Assembly (NCBI GenBank): GCA_023386235.1
Contig: JAEWKC010000001.1
Span: forward strand, 1-64,000
Direction of reading: 5' to 3'
Length of the DNA: 64,000 nt
From: Bacteroidota bacterium
GTDB lineage: Bacteria > Bacteroidota > Bacteroidia > Chitinophagales > Chitinophagaceae
Below, in pieces: positions 53,461 through 61,904 of the stretch. Position numbers and translations under genes: made by a program. The notes below the pieces were generated by a model. It saw only the letters and a list, made by a program, of their open reading frames with translations. It searched no databases and had not been told where the DNA came from. Numbering within the stretch: position 1 is the first letter of the stretch; each line of letters begins with the position of its first letter.

Positions 53461-54363
53461 ATGAAAAACTTCACAAAAACTTTCGCACTAATAGCTGCAA
53501 CTGCATTTTTATTGACAGGATGTGCAGCTCATCAACAAAATAGTGCCAGTAAACAAAATCCACAGGTGAAAAAAAATATTTACCTACAGCTTTATTCTCT
53601 CAGAGACGATGTTTCCAAAGACTTTAATCACGTAGTGAAACAGACAGGCGAGGCAGGCTTTAAAGGTATTGAAGCCGCAAGCTATGGCGACGGAAAATTT
53701 TACAACATGACGCCTGAAGCATTCAGAGCCGCGCTTCAAGCCAATGGGCTGGAACCGCTGTCATCTCATACAGGCAAACAATTGGCCAGCAACCCTGCTG
53801 AAACCAATTGGGATGAAACCTGGCAATGGTGGGATCAGGCAATAGCCGCGCACAAAGCCGCCGGAATGAAATATATTGTAACACCCTCAATGCCTACACC
53901 GAAAACACTGGCCGATCTAAAAATATATTGCGATTATTACAATCAGATAGGCGAGAGATGCAATCGCGCAGGACTAAGCTTTGGCTACCACAATCATGAT
54001 TTTGAGTTCAAAGAAATTGAAGGTAAGCGCATGTATGATTATATGCTGGAAAATACAGACCCTTCAAAAGTATTTTTTGAAATGGATGTGTATTGGGTTA
54101 CAAAGGGCGGGCACAGGCCTTCTGCATATTTTAATAAATATCCCGGCAGATTCAAAATTCTGCATGTGAAAGACGAGACCGAATTAGGCGGAGAAGATTC
54201 AGTTGTTGATTTTGACGATGTATTTAAAAATACCAAAAAAGCAGGCACAAAATATTTGGTTGTGGAAGTAGAAAAATATCATTACGCGCCTTTGGAAAGT
54301 GTGAAAAAGAGTTTAGAATTTTTATTGAATAATACACAGGTAAAATCGGATTACACTAAATAA
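53461..54363 (+). CDS. Sugar isomerase/epimerase TIM-barrel lipoprotein
   Basis: A 300-aa lipoprotein: signal MKNFTKTFALIAATAFLL followed by lipobox TGC. The xylose-isomerase-like TIM barrel (about 35-295) shows IYLQLYSLRDDVSKDF at strand 1, GFKGIEAASYGDG, SFGYHNHDFEF and FEMDVYWVTKGG with metal-binding Glu/Asp/His positions, and FKILHVKDE. It likely isomerises or epimerises a keto sugar in the periplasm. It follows the DUF1080 gene, so it is a candidate for handling the released 3-keto-sugar; a role in inositol-like or hydroxypyruvate chemistry is the alternative. Confidence 0.88.
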   Translation: MKNFTKTFALIAATAFLLTGCAAHQQNSASKQNPQVKKNIYLQLYSLRDDVSKDFNHVVKQTGEAGFKGIEAASYGDGKFYNMTPEAFRAALQANGLEPLSSHTGKQLASNPAETNWDETWQWWDQAIAAHKAAGMKYIVTPSMPTPKTLADLKIYCDYYNQIGERCNRAGLSFGYHNHDFEFKEIEGKRMYDYMLENTDPSKVFFEMDVYWVTKGGHRPSAYFNKYPGRFKILHVKDETELGGEDSVVDFDDVFKNTKKAGTKYLVVEVEKYHYAPLESVKKSLEFLLNNTQVKSDYTK

Positions 54364-54369
54364 AGAACT

Positions 54370-55242
54370 ATGCAAAACAGAAGGACGGCAATAAAGAATT
54401 TAGTATCAGTATCGGCATTACCCTTATTGTCGTCTTTCTCTTCTTGCGCTTTGCCACAACAGCGTACCGCTGCCTCGCTCAAAGGCAATATCAATCACTC
54501 GGTTTGCCGCTGGTGCTTTCCCAAGCTGAGCGTAGATGAATTGTGCGTGGAAGCAAAAAAAATAGGTATCAAAGCCATTGATCTGGCAGGGCCTAAAGAC
54601 TGGCCGATACTCAAAAAGCACGCGTTAGACTCTTCTATGTGCAATGGCGCTGAGATAAATTTAGTAGATGGGTTTAACGATCCTCAATTTCATGATACTT
54701 TAGTAAAAAATTATACGGAAATGATACCGCTGGTAGCCAAAAATGGATACAAAAATCTCATTTGCTTCAGTGGAAATAAAAGAGATAAAACCGATGAAGA
54801 AGGTTTGAAAAACTGTGTAACCGGATTAAAAAAAATTATCGGGCTTGCCGAAAAACACAAGGTTACACTGGTGATGGAATTGCTCAATAGCAAAAGAGAC
54901 CACAAAGATTACCAATGCGACAACACCGCATGGGGCGTAGAACTTTGCAAACAGTTAGGTTCAGAAAATTTTAAGTTGCTCTACGATATTTACCACATGC
55001 AGGTAAACGAGGGCAACGTAATTGATACCATACAAAAAAATCATGCGTACTTCGCGCACTATCATACCGCCGGCGTACCCGGCAGAAATGAAATAGACAA
55101 TTCGCAGGAATTGTATTACCCCGCTATCATGCAAGCCATTGTGGATACAGGGTTTAAAGGATACGTAGCCCAGGAATTTATTCCTAAAAAAGAAAATAAA
55201 CTGGCTTCCTTAGCTGAGGCTATCCATATTTGCGATGTATAA
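54370..55242 (+). CDS. Hydroxypyruvate-isomerase-like TIM-barrel protein, Tat-type
   Basis: A 290-aa exported TIM-barrel protein. MQNRRTAIKNLVSVSALPLL has twin arginines, then SFSSC supplies a possible lipidation Cys at about residue 26. Motifs include GIKAIDLAGPKDWPIL, VTLVMELLNSKRDHKDYQ with a metal Glu, FKLLYDIYHMQ and GYVAQEFIPKKE. It belongs to the same superfamily as the upstream gene but is a distinct branch (hydroxypyruvate isomerase family). The six-base gap to its neighbour indicates co-transcription. Proposed work: isomerising a keto-sugar from the same pathway; the exact reaction is unknown. Confidence 0.85.
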   Translation: MQNRRTAIKNLVSVSALPLLSSFSSCALPQQRTAASLKGNINHSVCRWCFPKLSVDELCVEAKKIGIKAIDLAGPKDWPILKKHALDSSMCNGAEINLVDGFNDPQFHDTLVKNYTEMIPLVAKNGYKNLICFSGNKRDKTDEEGLKNCVTGLKKIIGLAEKHKVTLVMELLNSKRDHKDYQCDNTAWGVELCKQLGSENFKLLYDIYHMQVNEGNVIDTIQKNHAYFAHYHTAGVPGRNEIDNSQELYYPAIMQAIVDTGFKGYVAQEFIPKKENKLASLAEAIHICDV

Positions 55243-55344
55243 GCAGTAAGTGTTTTTCCTGTTTATAGTAGTTGGCTTACAACATTGTTTGTACACGGTA
55301 AATCCATTATCTTTACCCGGATCCATTTTTATGTAAATTTTATT

Positions 55345-55357
55345 CCGCCTGAGGCGG
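55345..55357. repeat. Short GC-rich palindrome CCGCCTGAGGCGG
   Basis: CCGCCT-G-AGGCGG (55345-55357) with further AT arms, in the 155-base gap before the GHL10 gene. It has the look of a small REP-like element but differs in sequence from the repeats at 2494. Confidence 0.5.
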
Positions 55358-55397
55358 GATAAACAGTCATCAGTAAGAAAAAGTCAAAACCATTCAC

Positions 55398-56915
55398 ATG
55401 AAACGATTTATCCTTTTGTTCCTTTTATGCTTTACCATTCATTCCATGTCTGTAGCGGCTGATACCACCCGCAATGTATACGATGGCAAACACGAATGGC
55501 GCGCGGTATGGATAGCCACAGTAGATAATATTGACTGGCCTTCTGCGCGCGGCTTATCTACCGAACAGCAAAAACAGGAACTGATTGCCTACCTGGATCT
55601 GTTTAAAAAAATGAATTTTAATTCCGTAGTATTTCAGATAAGACCCACGGCCGACGCGTTTTATATGTCTACGCTCGAGCCTTGGTCCATCTACCTTACC
55701 GGTAATCAGAAAAACACACCCGATCCGCTGTACGACCCTTTGGCTTTCGCTATTAACGAAGCACACAAAAGGGGCATGGAACTTCATGCCTGGCTCAATC
55801 CTTACCGCGTATTACAATCTGTAGATGATATAAAAAAAATGTCTCCGAAGCACTTGTATCATCAGCGCCCCGATTTGTTTGTGCGCCATGGAAAGAAATT
55901 ATACTTCGATCCCGCTTATCCTGAAACCAGGGCGCATCTGGTAGAAGTGATAAAAGACATCGTTACCCGCTATGATTTGGATGGCATTCACTTCGATGAT
56001 TATTTCTACCCGAATAACGATTTTGACGACAGCCGTTCTTTCTCCCTGCACTCTCGGGGTTACGCGCAGCAAGACAAAATGGCCTGGCGCAGGGAAAATG
56101 TAGATCTGGTAATAGAAATGCTGCGCGATTCTATTAAACACATAAAACCTTATGTAAAATTTGGCATTAGTCCTTATGCGGTATGGCGCAATCTGCGCGA
56201 AGACCCCAGAGGTTCTGATACTAAAAGCTATGCGTATACCAATTACGATAATCTGCATGCCGATATTTTGTTATGGATGGAAAAAGGATGGGTAGATTAT
56301 ATTTTACCTCAGTTGTATTTTAATATAGGTTATGAAAACGCAGACTTTACCATACTGGCTGATTGGTGGCAGAAGTACAGTGCCGGTACGCCTGTTTACG
56401 GCGGATTGGGTACTTACCGTTTGGGAACCAAAGCCAAGCCTGCCGCTTGGCAGAATGCCGGTGAAATACAAAAGCAGGCTTTACTGCTGAGGCAAATGCC
56501 GGCATACCAGGGCGTTTGCTATTTCAATGCGAAAAACTTTAAGGAAAATCGGTTGGGAATAAACAAAGTGATGGAATCGCTCTATCCGCACCCGGCATTG
56601 GTGCCGCCGTTAAGAGGTTTTTCTACCCATAAGCCCGATGCGCCAACGAATGCGCGGTTCACTACTTCGGGAGATAACCATACAATTACCTGGGATAATG
56701 CATATAAGCAGGAAGACGTGCACGCTGCCAGGTATCATGTAATATACCGGTTCGCGAAAAATGAACAGCCCGACTTTACCAGAGGAAGCGCTATACTGGC
56801 GCTAACGGGTGAAAATGCTTACCTGCTGAAAGAACCGGATAAAGGCAACTATAATTACTATGTATCCGCGCTGGACAGGCTCTATAATGAAAGCCGGGCA
56901 ATTAAGATAGAATAA
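55398..56915 (+). CDS. GHL10-family glycosyl-hydrolase-like protein
   Basis: A 505-aa secreted protein (signal to about residue 21, MSVAAD). The GHL10 TIM-barrel domain (about 33-390) begins KHEWRAVWIATVDNIDWP, the family opening, and includes FNSVVFQIRPTADAFY and LDGIHFDDYFYP with acidic active-site candidates. A C-terminal beta-sandwich (about 415-505, PDAPTNARFTTSGDNHTITWDN) resembles a fibronectin-type III domain. Similar proteins (YngK-like) are thought to cleave glycosidic bonds, but few are characterised. Its last bases overlap another open frame, described as the next feature. Confidence 0.88.
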   Translation: MKRFILLFLLCFTIHSMSVAADTTRNVYDGKHEWRAVWIATVDNIDWPSARGLSTEQQKQELIAYLDLFKKMNFNSVVFQIRPTADAFYMSTLEPWSIYLTGNQKNTPDPLYDPLAFAINEAHKRGMELHAWLNPYRVLQSVDDIKKMSPKHLYHQRPDLFVRHGKKLYFDPAYPETRAHLVEVIKDIVTRYDLDGIHFDDYFYPNNDFDDSRSFSLHSRGYAQQDKMAWRRENVDLVIEMLRDSIKHIKPYVKFGISPYAVWRNLREDPRGSDTKSYAYTNYDNLHADILLWMEKGWVDYILPQLYFNIGYENADFTILADWWQKYSAGTPVYGGLGTYRLGTKAKPAAWQNAGEIQKQALLLRQMPAYQGVCYFNAKNFKENRLGINKVMESLYPHPALVPPLRGFSTHKPDAPTNARFTTSGDNHTITWDNAYKQEDVHAARYHVIYRFAKNEQPDFTRGSAILALTGENAYLLKEPDKGNYNYYVSALDRLYNESRAIKIE

Positions 56916-57241
56916 ACGACAGTAAAACCTGGTACAATATTGCTGAAGTAAAAGCAGAGAACAAAGCTACTTATTCAGTTGACTTGGGCAATCCTGTAAG
57001 CACGGCCATGGGCGTAGGCTTCGGACTATTCGGTCTGTTAATACTATCGCTTGCTTTTGTAAGAAAAAATAAGATGATAGGTATGTTAGCCGCGTTGTTC
57101 TTCTTTGCTTCTTTTGCTTCCTGCTCTAAAGACTCGGATGTAAAGCCGCAGGAAGAAACTGCCTACAAATATTACAGAGTGCAGGCTATAGATAAATCTA
57201 CAGGTACAGCCTCTACAACTTCTACAGTTGTTAGAAAATAA
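56906..57241 (+). pseudogene. Coding remnant: C-terminal tail with membrane/lipobox-like segment
   Basis: The frame is open from 56906, overlapping the GHL10 stop, without an ATG until 57008. Upstream codons read DSKTWYNIAEVKAENKATYS, which resembles the first strands of a fibronectin/discoidin-like domain. The end KYYRVQAIDKSTGTASTTST completes such a domain. Between them lies a hydrophobic helix (GVGFGLFGLLILSLAFV), basic RKNKM, and a second hydrophobic run ending SFASCSKDSD. It is either a decayed 3' fragment or, from ATG 57008, a 77-aa membrane or lipoprotein. A terminator follows at the usual distance. Confidence 0.5.
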
Positions 57242-57266
57242 GTATTCCTGATTTATTATCGTATAC

Positions 57267-57300
57267 AAAACAGGCTTTCTGCAAACGGAAGGCCTGTTTT
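57267..57300 (+). terminator. Terminator after the coding remnant
   Basis: AAAACAGGC (57267-57275) and GCCTGTTTT (57292-57300) form the outer stem and the inner bases extend it with a G-T pair. A T follows at 57301. Confidence 0.85.
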
Positions 57301-57347
57301 TTATGTATGTAAGTGCCGGACAATCTGCGTTACATGCATTTTTGTTA

Positions 57348-57355
57348 TACATTTG
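57348..57355 (+). promoter_or_regulatory. -7 box TACATTTG four bases before an ATG
   Basis: Exact TAnnTTTG match; ATG at 57360. As with ypdA, only four bases separate the box from the start codon, so the mRNA would be leaderless or nearly so. Confidence 0.5.
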
Positions 57356-57359
57356 CGCT

Positions 57360-58505
57360 ATGCAATCACGATCTTTATTACTGTTCCTTTTTATTCTTTT
57401 TTTTGTATCCTGTGGTTCGGTACGCCAGTTCAATGCGCGCAACGCGTCTGTAAATTTTTTACATGAATACATCATCCCCGATAAGCTACAATTTCAGCAA
57501 ACAACGGTAGGTGGCTTATCGGGGATTGATTACGATAAAAAAAATAATGTTTACTATGTTATTTCAGATGACAGAAGTAATATCAATCCTGCCAGGTTCT
57601 ATACTTTCAGCTTTCACGTAAGCAGCAATAAAATTGAAAATTTTACCATATTACGTGTAGATTCTCTGCGGCAGGCCAATGGCGATCTTTATCCTAACAA
57701 AAGCGAGATGACCACCATTGTGCCCGACCCGGAAAGTATCCGCTTGTATACTACCGAAAATAAAATAATATGGAGCAGTGAAGGCGAACGCATTATCAAT
57801 GAGCAGGGAAACAATATATTGAATAATCCCGCTGTGCATGTGGCCGATAAGAACGGCAGGCTTCAATATACCTTGCCCATACCCCGGCAGTTTGTAATGT
57901 CGGCGGAACAAACAGGGCCAAGACGCAATGGCGTGTTTGAAGGCATTTCTTTTACACCCGATGAAAAATTTTTATTCGTAAGTACCGAAGAGCCCCTGTA
58001 TCAGGATGGAAGCAATGCGAAGCCGGAAGAAGGCACGTACTGGTGCAGAATAATCAAGTATGATTTTGAAAAAAAGAAACCCATCAGGCAATATGCTTAC
58101 CCGCTGGACAGGGTGATAGAAAAACCAATACCGGCTACCGCGTTTTCTGTAAACGGCATTTCGGAGATCCTGGCGCTTGACGCCAAACGCTTATTGGTGG
58201 TAGAGCGTTCTTTTTCTATGGGAAGAATCAACAACAATATTCGTATTTATCTCACCGATCTGTCTGTAGCCGAAGATATTTCAGAGAATGAATCGCTCAT
58301 TAGCCAGCCGGTAAAAAAGGCCGCTAAAAAAACATTGCTCTTTAGTTTAGATAAGTTGGGTACCAGAGTAGACAATATTGAAGGCATTACTTTCGGCCCG
58401 GTTTTATCCAACGGCAATCGTTCACTCATACTCGTTTCAGACAATAACTTTATTGGGTTGCAAAAAACACAGATACTTTTGTTTGATCTGGGAATTAAGT
58501 TATAA
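57360..58505 (+). CDS. Esterase/phytase-like lipoprotein
   Basis: A 381-aa lipoprotein starting MQSRSLLLFLFILFFVSCGS at 57360 (lipobox FVSC); the longer frame to 57303 has no better signal. The body matches the esterase-like activity of phytase family: GGLSGIDYDKKNNVYYVISD, VFEGISFTPDEKFLFVSTEEPL, ISEILALDAKRLLVVERSF and DNIEGITFGPVLSNGNRSLILVSDNNF, a beta-propeller repeat pattern. Phosphate-ester or phytate-like hydrolysis at the cell surface is the annotated role of the family and unproven here. Confidence 0.85.
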   Translation: MQSRSLLLFLFILFFVSCGSVRQFNARNASVNFLHEYIIPDKLQFQQTTVGGLSGIDYDKKNNVYYVISDDRSNINPARFYTFSFHVSSNKIENFTILRVDSLRQANGDLYPNKSEMTTIVPDPESIRLYTTENKIIWSSEGERIINEQGNNILNNPAVHVADKNGRLQYTLPIPRQFVMSAEQTGPRRNGVFEGISFTPDEKFLFVSTEEPLYQDGSNAKPEEGTYWCRIIKYDFEKKKPIRQYAYPLDRVIEKPIPATAFSVNGISEILALDAKRLLVVERSFSMGRINNNIRIYLTDLSVAEDISENESLISQPVKKAAKKTLLFSLDKLGTRVDNIEGITFGPVLSNGNRSLILVSDNNFIGLQKTQILLFDLGIKL

Positions 58506-58518
58506 AAAATTGCAGGTA

Positions 58519-58923
58519 TTACGTAATATCCGCCACCGTTTTATTCTCTAAAATAGCCAGTGTGGCGTCGCGTACTTCTATGAGCACGTCGCGTAGTTTG
58601 CAGTCGCGCTCATCGCAATTCTCACATTTTTTATAAAAATTAAGGCTTACACAAGGCAGCAGCGCAATGGGCCCGTCCAGCAGGCGCATAATTTCGGTAA
58701 GAAATATATCACCGGCATTGCGGGCCAGGTAATAGCCGCCACCTTTCCCTTTTTTGCTGGCGAGAATGTGGCTGTTTTTCAATTCCAGCAATATATTCTC
58801 TAAGAATTTAAGGGGAATTTTTTTCTTTTCCGCTATTTCGGCAATCAAAACAGGCTTATTATCCTTTTGCCGGGCAAGGTAGCCCAAAGCCTTGAAAGCA
58901 TATTGCGTTTTCTTAGAAAGCAT
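58519..58923 (-). CDS. Rrf2-family regulator with four cysteines
   Basis: A 134-aa winged-helix transcription factor. The N-terminal HTH (about 1-65) includes LSKKTQYAFKALGYLAR and the wing KGKGGGYYLAR. C-terminal cysteines Cys91, Cys100, Cys103 and Cys108 (PCVSL, KKCENCDERDC) suit a [2Fe-2S] cluster as in IscR/RsrR, so iron-sulfur or redox sensing is likely. Divergent from parE; whether it controls that gene is unknown. No isc or suf genes are adjacent. Confidence 0.9.
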   Translation of the reverse strand: MLSKKTQYAFKALGYLARQKDNKPVLIAEIAEKKKIPLKFLENILLELKNSHILASKKGKGGGYYLARNAGDIFLTEIMRLLDGPIALLPCVSLNFYKKCENCDERDCKLRDVLIEVRDATLAILENKTVADIT

Positions 58924-58992
58924 ACGGTAAAAAGTCTTTGTGGTAAATATATATCACTTGTTTCAATTAGTAAAATAAGTTTAAATTTAACT

Positions 58993-59000
58993 ATATTTGC
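58993..59000 (+). promoter_or_regulatory. -7 box TATATTTG of the parE promoter
   Basis: Exact TAnnTTTG match, 38 bases before the ATG at 59039, in the gap shared with the divergent Rrf2 gene. Confidence 0.5.
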
Positions 59001-59038
59001 CAACAAATTTACTAAAATTATTAGTTTCAAAAAGCAGC

Positions 59039-60934
59039 ATGTCAGAATATAGAGAAGAGAATATACGAACCCTTGACTGGAAAGAGCATATACGACTGCG
59101 TCCCGGTATGTATATTGGTAAATTGGGCGATGGCGCCTCGCCGGACGATGGGATCTATGTGTTGGTAAAAGAGGTGATGGACAATAGCCTGGATGAGCAT
59201 ATGATGGGCTTTGGTACAAAGATAGAAGTAGATATTAAAGACAGGATAGTGACTGTGCGAGATTATGGACGCGGCATTCCTTTAGGCAAAGTAGTAGATG
59301 TGGTGAGTAAGATGAATACCGGCGGAAAGTACGACAGTAAAGCTTTTCAGAAATCTATCGGCTTAAATGGAGTAGGTACCAAAGCGGTAAACTCGCTAAG
59401 TCAATACTTCAAAGTGCAAAGCTTTAGAGACGGCAAAAGCGTATGGGCGGAATTTGAAAAAGGCGAGCTTACAAAAAACTCCAAAGAAGAAAAAACAAAT
59501 GAACCCAATGGCACGCTGGTAGAATTTATCCCTGACGATACCATATTTAAAAACTTTCATTTTCGCTTAGATTTTTTAGACGATTTATTATGGAATTACT
59601 GCTATCTCAACTCAGGGTTAAGCATCATTTACAACGGAAAAAGATATTATAGCAAAAACGGATTGCTTGATTTACTGAAAAGAAAAAGCAACGAAGAGGA
59701 TCTGCGCTATCCCATCATTCATCTTAAAGGCGACGATTTGGAAGTATCCATATCGCATGGCAATGAGTATGGCGAAGACTTGTATACGTTTGTAAACGGG
59801 CAATATACCACGCAGGGCGGTACGCATCAGCAGGCTTTCAGAGAGGCGTATGTGAAAACCATTCGTGATTTTTACAAAAAAGATTACGAAGCTTCCGATA
59901 TCAGGCAAAGCATTGTGGCCGCGGTAGCCATACGCATACAGGAACCTGTGTTTGAAAGCCAGACCAAAACAAAGCTTGGCTCGCAGCACATGTTTGAAAA
60001 AGGACCTACCATACGCACTTTTATATTAGATTTTTTATCAAAGGAATTAGATAATTATTTGCATAAAAATCCGGCTACGGCAGATGTCTTAAAAAAACGA
60101 ATAGAACAAAGCGAAAGAGAGCGAAAAGATTTGGCCGGCATAAAAAAACTGGCCAACGAAAGAGCCAAAAAAGCCAATCTGCACAATAAAAAATTAAGAG
60201 ATTGCCGTATTCATTACAACGATGAACCTTCAGGGAAGAATAAAGAAGAGATTGCCGAAAAAATGCAGCACTCTACTATTTTCATTACAGAAGGAGACAG
60301 CGCGAGCGGCAGCATTACTAAAAGTCGCAATGTAGAAACGCAGGCTGTGTTTAGCTTACGCGGCAAACCGCTGAACAGCTTTGGATTGACAAAGAAAGTT
60401 GTTTATGAAAATGAAGAGTTCAACCTGCTGCAGCATGCTTTAAATATTGAAGACGGCCTGGAAGGATTGCGCTATAAAAATATTGTGATTGCCACCGACG
60501 CCGATGTAGATGGCATGCACATCAGATTGCTGATGATGACCTTTTTCTTGCAGTTCTTTCCCGACCTGGTAAAGCAAAAGCATGTGTACTTTTTAGAAAC
60601 GCCCCTGTTCAGAGTTAGAAATAAACAGGAGACAATTTATTGCTACGACGAAGCCGAAAAGCAAAAAGCCATAGCAAAGCTAGGCAGCAAAGCAGAGATA
60701 ACCCGATTTAAAGGTTTGGGCGAAATCTCTCCGGAAGAGTTTCAGAAGTTTATCGGAGACAATATGCGCATAGTACCTTTACTGTTAGAGCAGGGCGAGC
60801 ACATCAACGTATTGCTCGATTACTACATGGGTAAAAATACACCTCAGCGTCAGGAGTTTATAATCGGCAACCTGAAAGTAGAAGTAGACGCGGTGGAAGA
60901 CGAAGAAGAAGTAGAGCAGGCACAACCGGCTTAA
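59039..60934 (+). CDS. parE: DNA topoisomerase IV subunit B
   Basis: A 631-aa type IIA topoisomerase ATPase subunit starting MSEYREENIRTLDWKEHIRL at 59039; an upstream TTG at 58997 is less likely. The GHKL ATPase motifs are DNSLDEH, RDYGRGIPLG and NGVGTKAVNSL. The transducer follows, then the TOPRIM region with EGDSASGS and TDADVDGMHIR. The pairing with parC downstream marks it as topoisomerase IV rather than gyrase B, though the two are close. It unlinks daughter chromosomes and relaxes supercoils. The operon continues with the DUF1835-type gene 42 bases on. Confidence 0.93.
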   Translation: MSEYREENIRTLDWKEHIRLRPGMYIGKLGDGASPDDGIYVLVKEVMDNSLDEHMMGFGTKIEVDIKDRIVTVRDYGRGIPLGKVVDVVSKMNTGGKYDSKAFQKSIGLNGVGTKAVNSLSQYFKVQSFRDGKSVWAEFEKGELTKNSKEEKTNEPNGTLVEFIPDDTIFKNFHFRLDFLDDLLWNYCYLNSGLSIIYNGKRYYSKNGLLDLLKRKSNEEDLRYPIIHLKGDDLEVSISHGNEYGEDLYTFVNGQYTTQGGTHQQAFREAYVKTIRDFYKKDYEASDIRQSIVAAVAIRIQEPVFESQTKTKLGSQHMFEKGPTIRTFILDFLSKELDNYLHKNPATADVLKKRIEQSERERKDLAGIKKLANERAKKANLHNKKLRDCRIHYNDEPSGKNKEEIAEKMQHSTIFITEGDSASGSITKSRNVETQAVFSLRGKPLNSFGLTKKVVYENEEFNLLQHALNIEDGLEGLRYKNIVIATDADVDGMHIRLLMMTFFLQFFPDLVKQKHVYFLETPLFRVRNKQETIYCYDEAEKQKAIAKLGSKAEITRFKGLGEISPEEFQKFIGDNMRIVPLLLEQGEHINVLLDYYMGKNTPQRQEFIIGNLKVEVDAVEDEEEVEQAQPA

Positions 60935-60976
60935 ACACATACATTCTAAAACATACAAATGATATAAACTATACAA

Positions 60977-61882
60977 ATGAGCAGCAAGAAAACGAAATCA
61001 GCTAACGGACTTCTGTGGGAAGGAGATATTGTACATTTGGTATTTAATCAGTCGGCGGCAGAAGTGCTGGAAAAAAGTTTTGAAATTGACAACAATATTT
61101 TGGGCGATATCCTTGAAATAAAAGACGATTATTCCGTAGGAAGCATTACAGATTTATCCGCCCCGGAAGGCTGGCAGATGCGCAAAAACTTTTGGAACTA
61201 TATAGCACAGAATGAAGAGCAGGATGCTGAGGAAGTTGCCATGATGGCAGAAGATAAATTGACTGTTCATAATTTAAATAAATTGCTGTCTGAAAAAGAA
61301 GACATCAGCCTTTGGATCTGGATAGGACAAAATGAACGCGACGTTTGCGGATATTACTGGTTGCTGCCACAGCTAAAAGCGCAGGCAGGAAAACTGCATA
61401 TCCTGCATTTGAATAACCTGCCTTTCATTAATGAAAAAGGCAGTATTTTTTATCCTGTTTCCATTGCCGAGATATTACCCAAAGAATTGATAAAAGCAAG
61501 AAGACTGCATCGGCAGATCTCTATTGCCGAAATAGAATTGGACGGCGATGAATGGAAAAAGCTTTGCAACGATATCGCTAATATCAGAATATTGGAAGGC
61601 GCAAAAAAAATTGTATCGCAACCCGATAATTTTTACGATAAGGATATTGTAAAACTTATAGGCAACGATACTTTTAAAACGCACAGGCTTCTCGCACACT
61701 TAGCGGCGAAGCTAAAAATAAACAAACCGGAATTGTTTTGGATATGGCGATTAAAACATCTGGCAGAATGCAATGTGCTGATTGCCAACGGCGACTGGGC
61801 CAGAATCAAAGACATGTCGTTCAAAACCAATAACGGCGAGCTTTTTCACAACATGGAAGCTGAGGTTTCCGAAGAAAAATAA
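60977..61882 (+). CDS. DUF1835/DUF3658-type protein between parE and parC
   Basis: A 301-aa soluble protein. The N-terminal half begins LWEGDIVHLVFNQSAAEVL (about 13-31), the DUF1835 opening, and continues with ISLWIWIGQNERDVCGYYWLL. The C-terminal half (about 175-290, RRLHRQISIAEIELDGDEWKKLCND) matches the DUF3658 region that usually accompanies it. Function is unknown. Its placement inside the parE-parC operon, 22 bases before parC, implies co-expression, but the position may be accidental. Confidence 0.75.
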   Translation: MSSKKTKSANGLLWEGDIVHLVFNQSAAEVLEKSFEIDNNILGDILEIKDDYSVGSITDLSAPEGWQMRKNFWNYIAQNEEQDAEEVAMMAEDKLTVHNLNKLLSEKEDISLWIWIGQNERDVCGYYWLLPQLKAQAGKLHILHLNNLPFINEKGSIFYPVSIAEILPKELIKARRLHRQISIAEIELDGDEWKKLCNDIANIRILEGAKKIVSQPDNFYDKDIVKLIGNDTFKTHRLLAHLAAKLKINKPELFWIWRLKHLAECNVLIANGDWARIKDMSFKTNNGELFHNMEAEVSEEK

Positions 61883-61904
61883 TTAAGACCGAATAGATTT
61901 TTAC

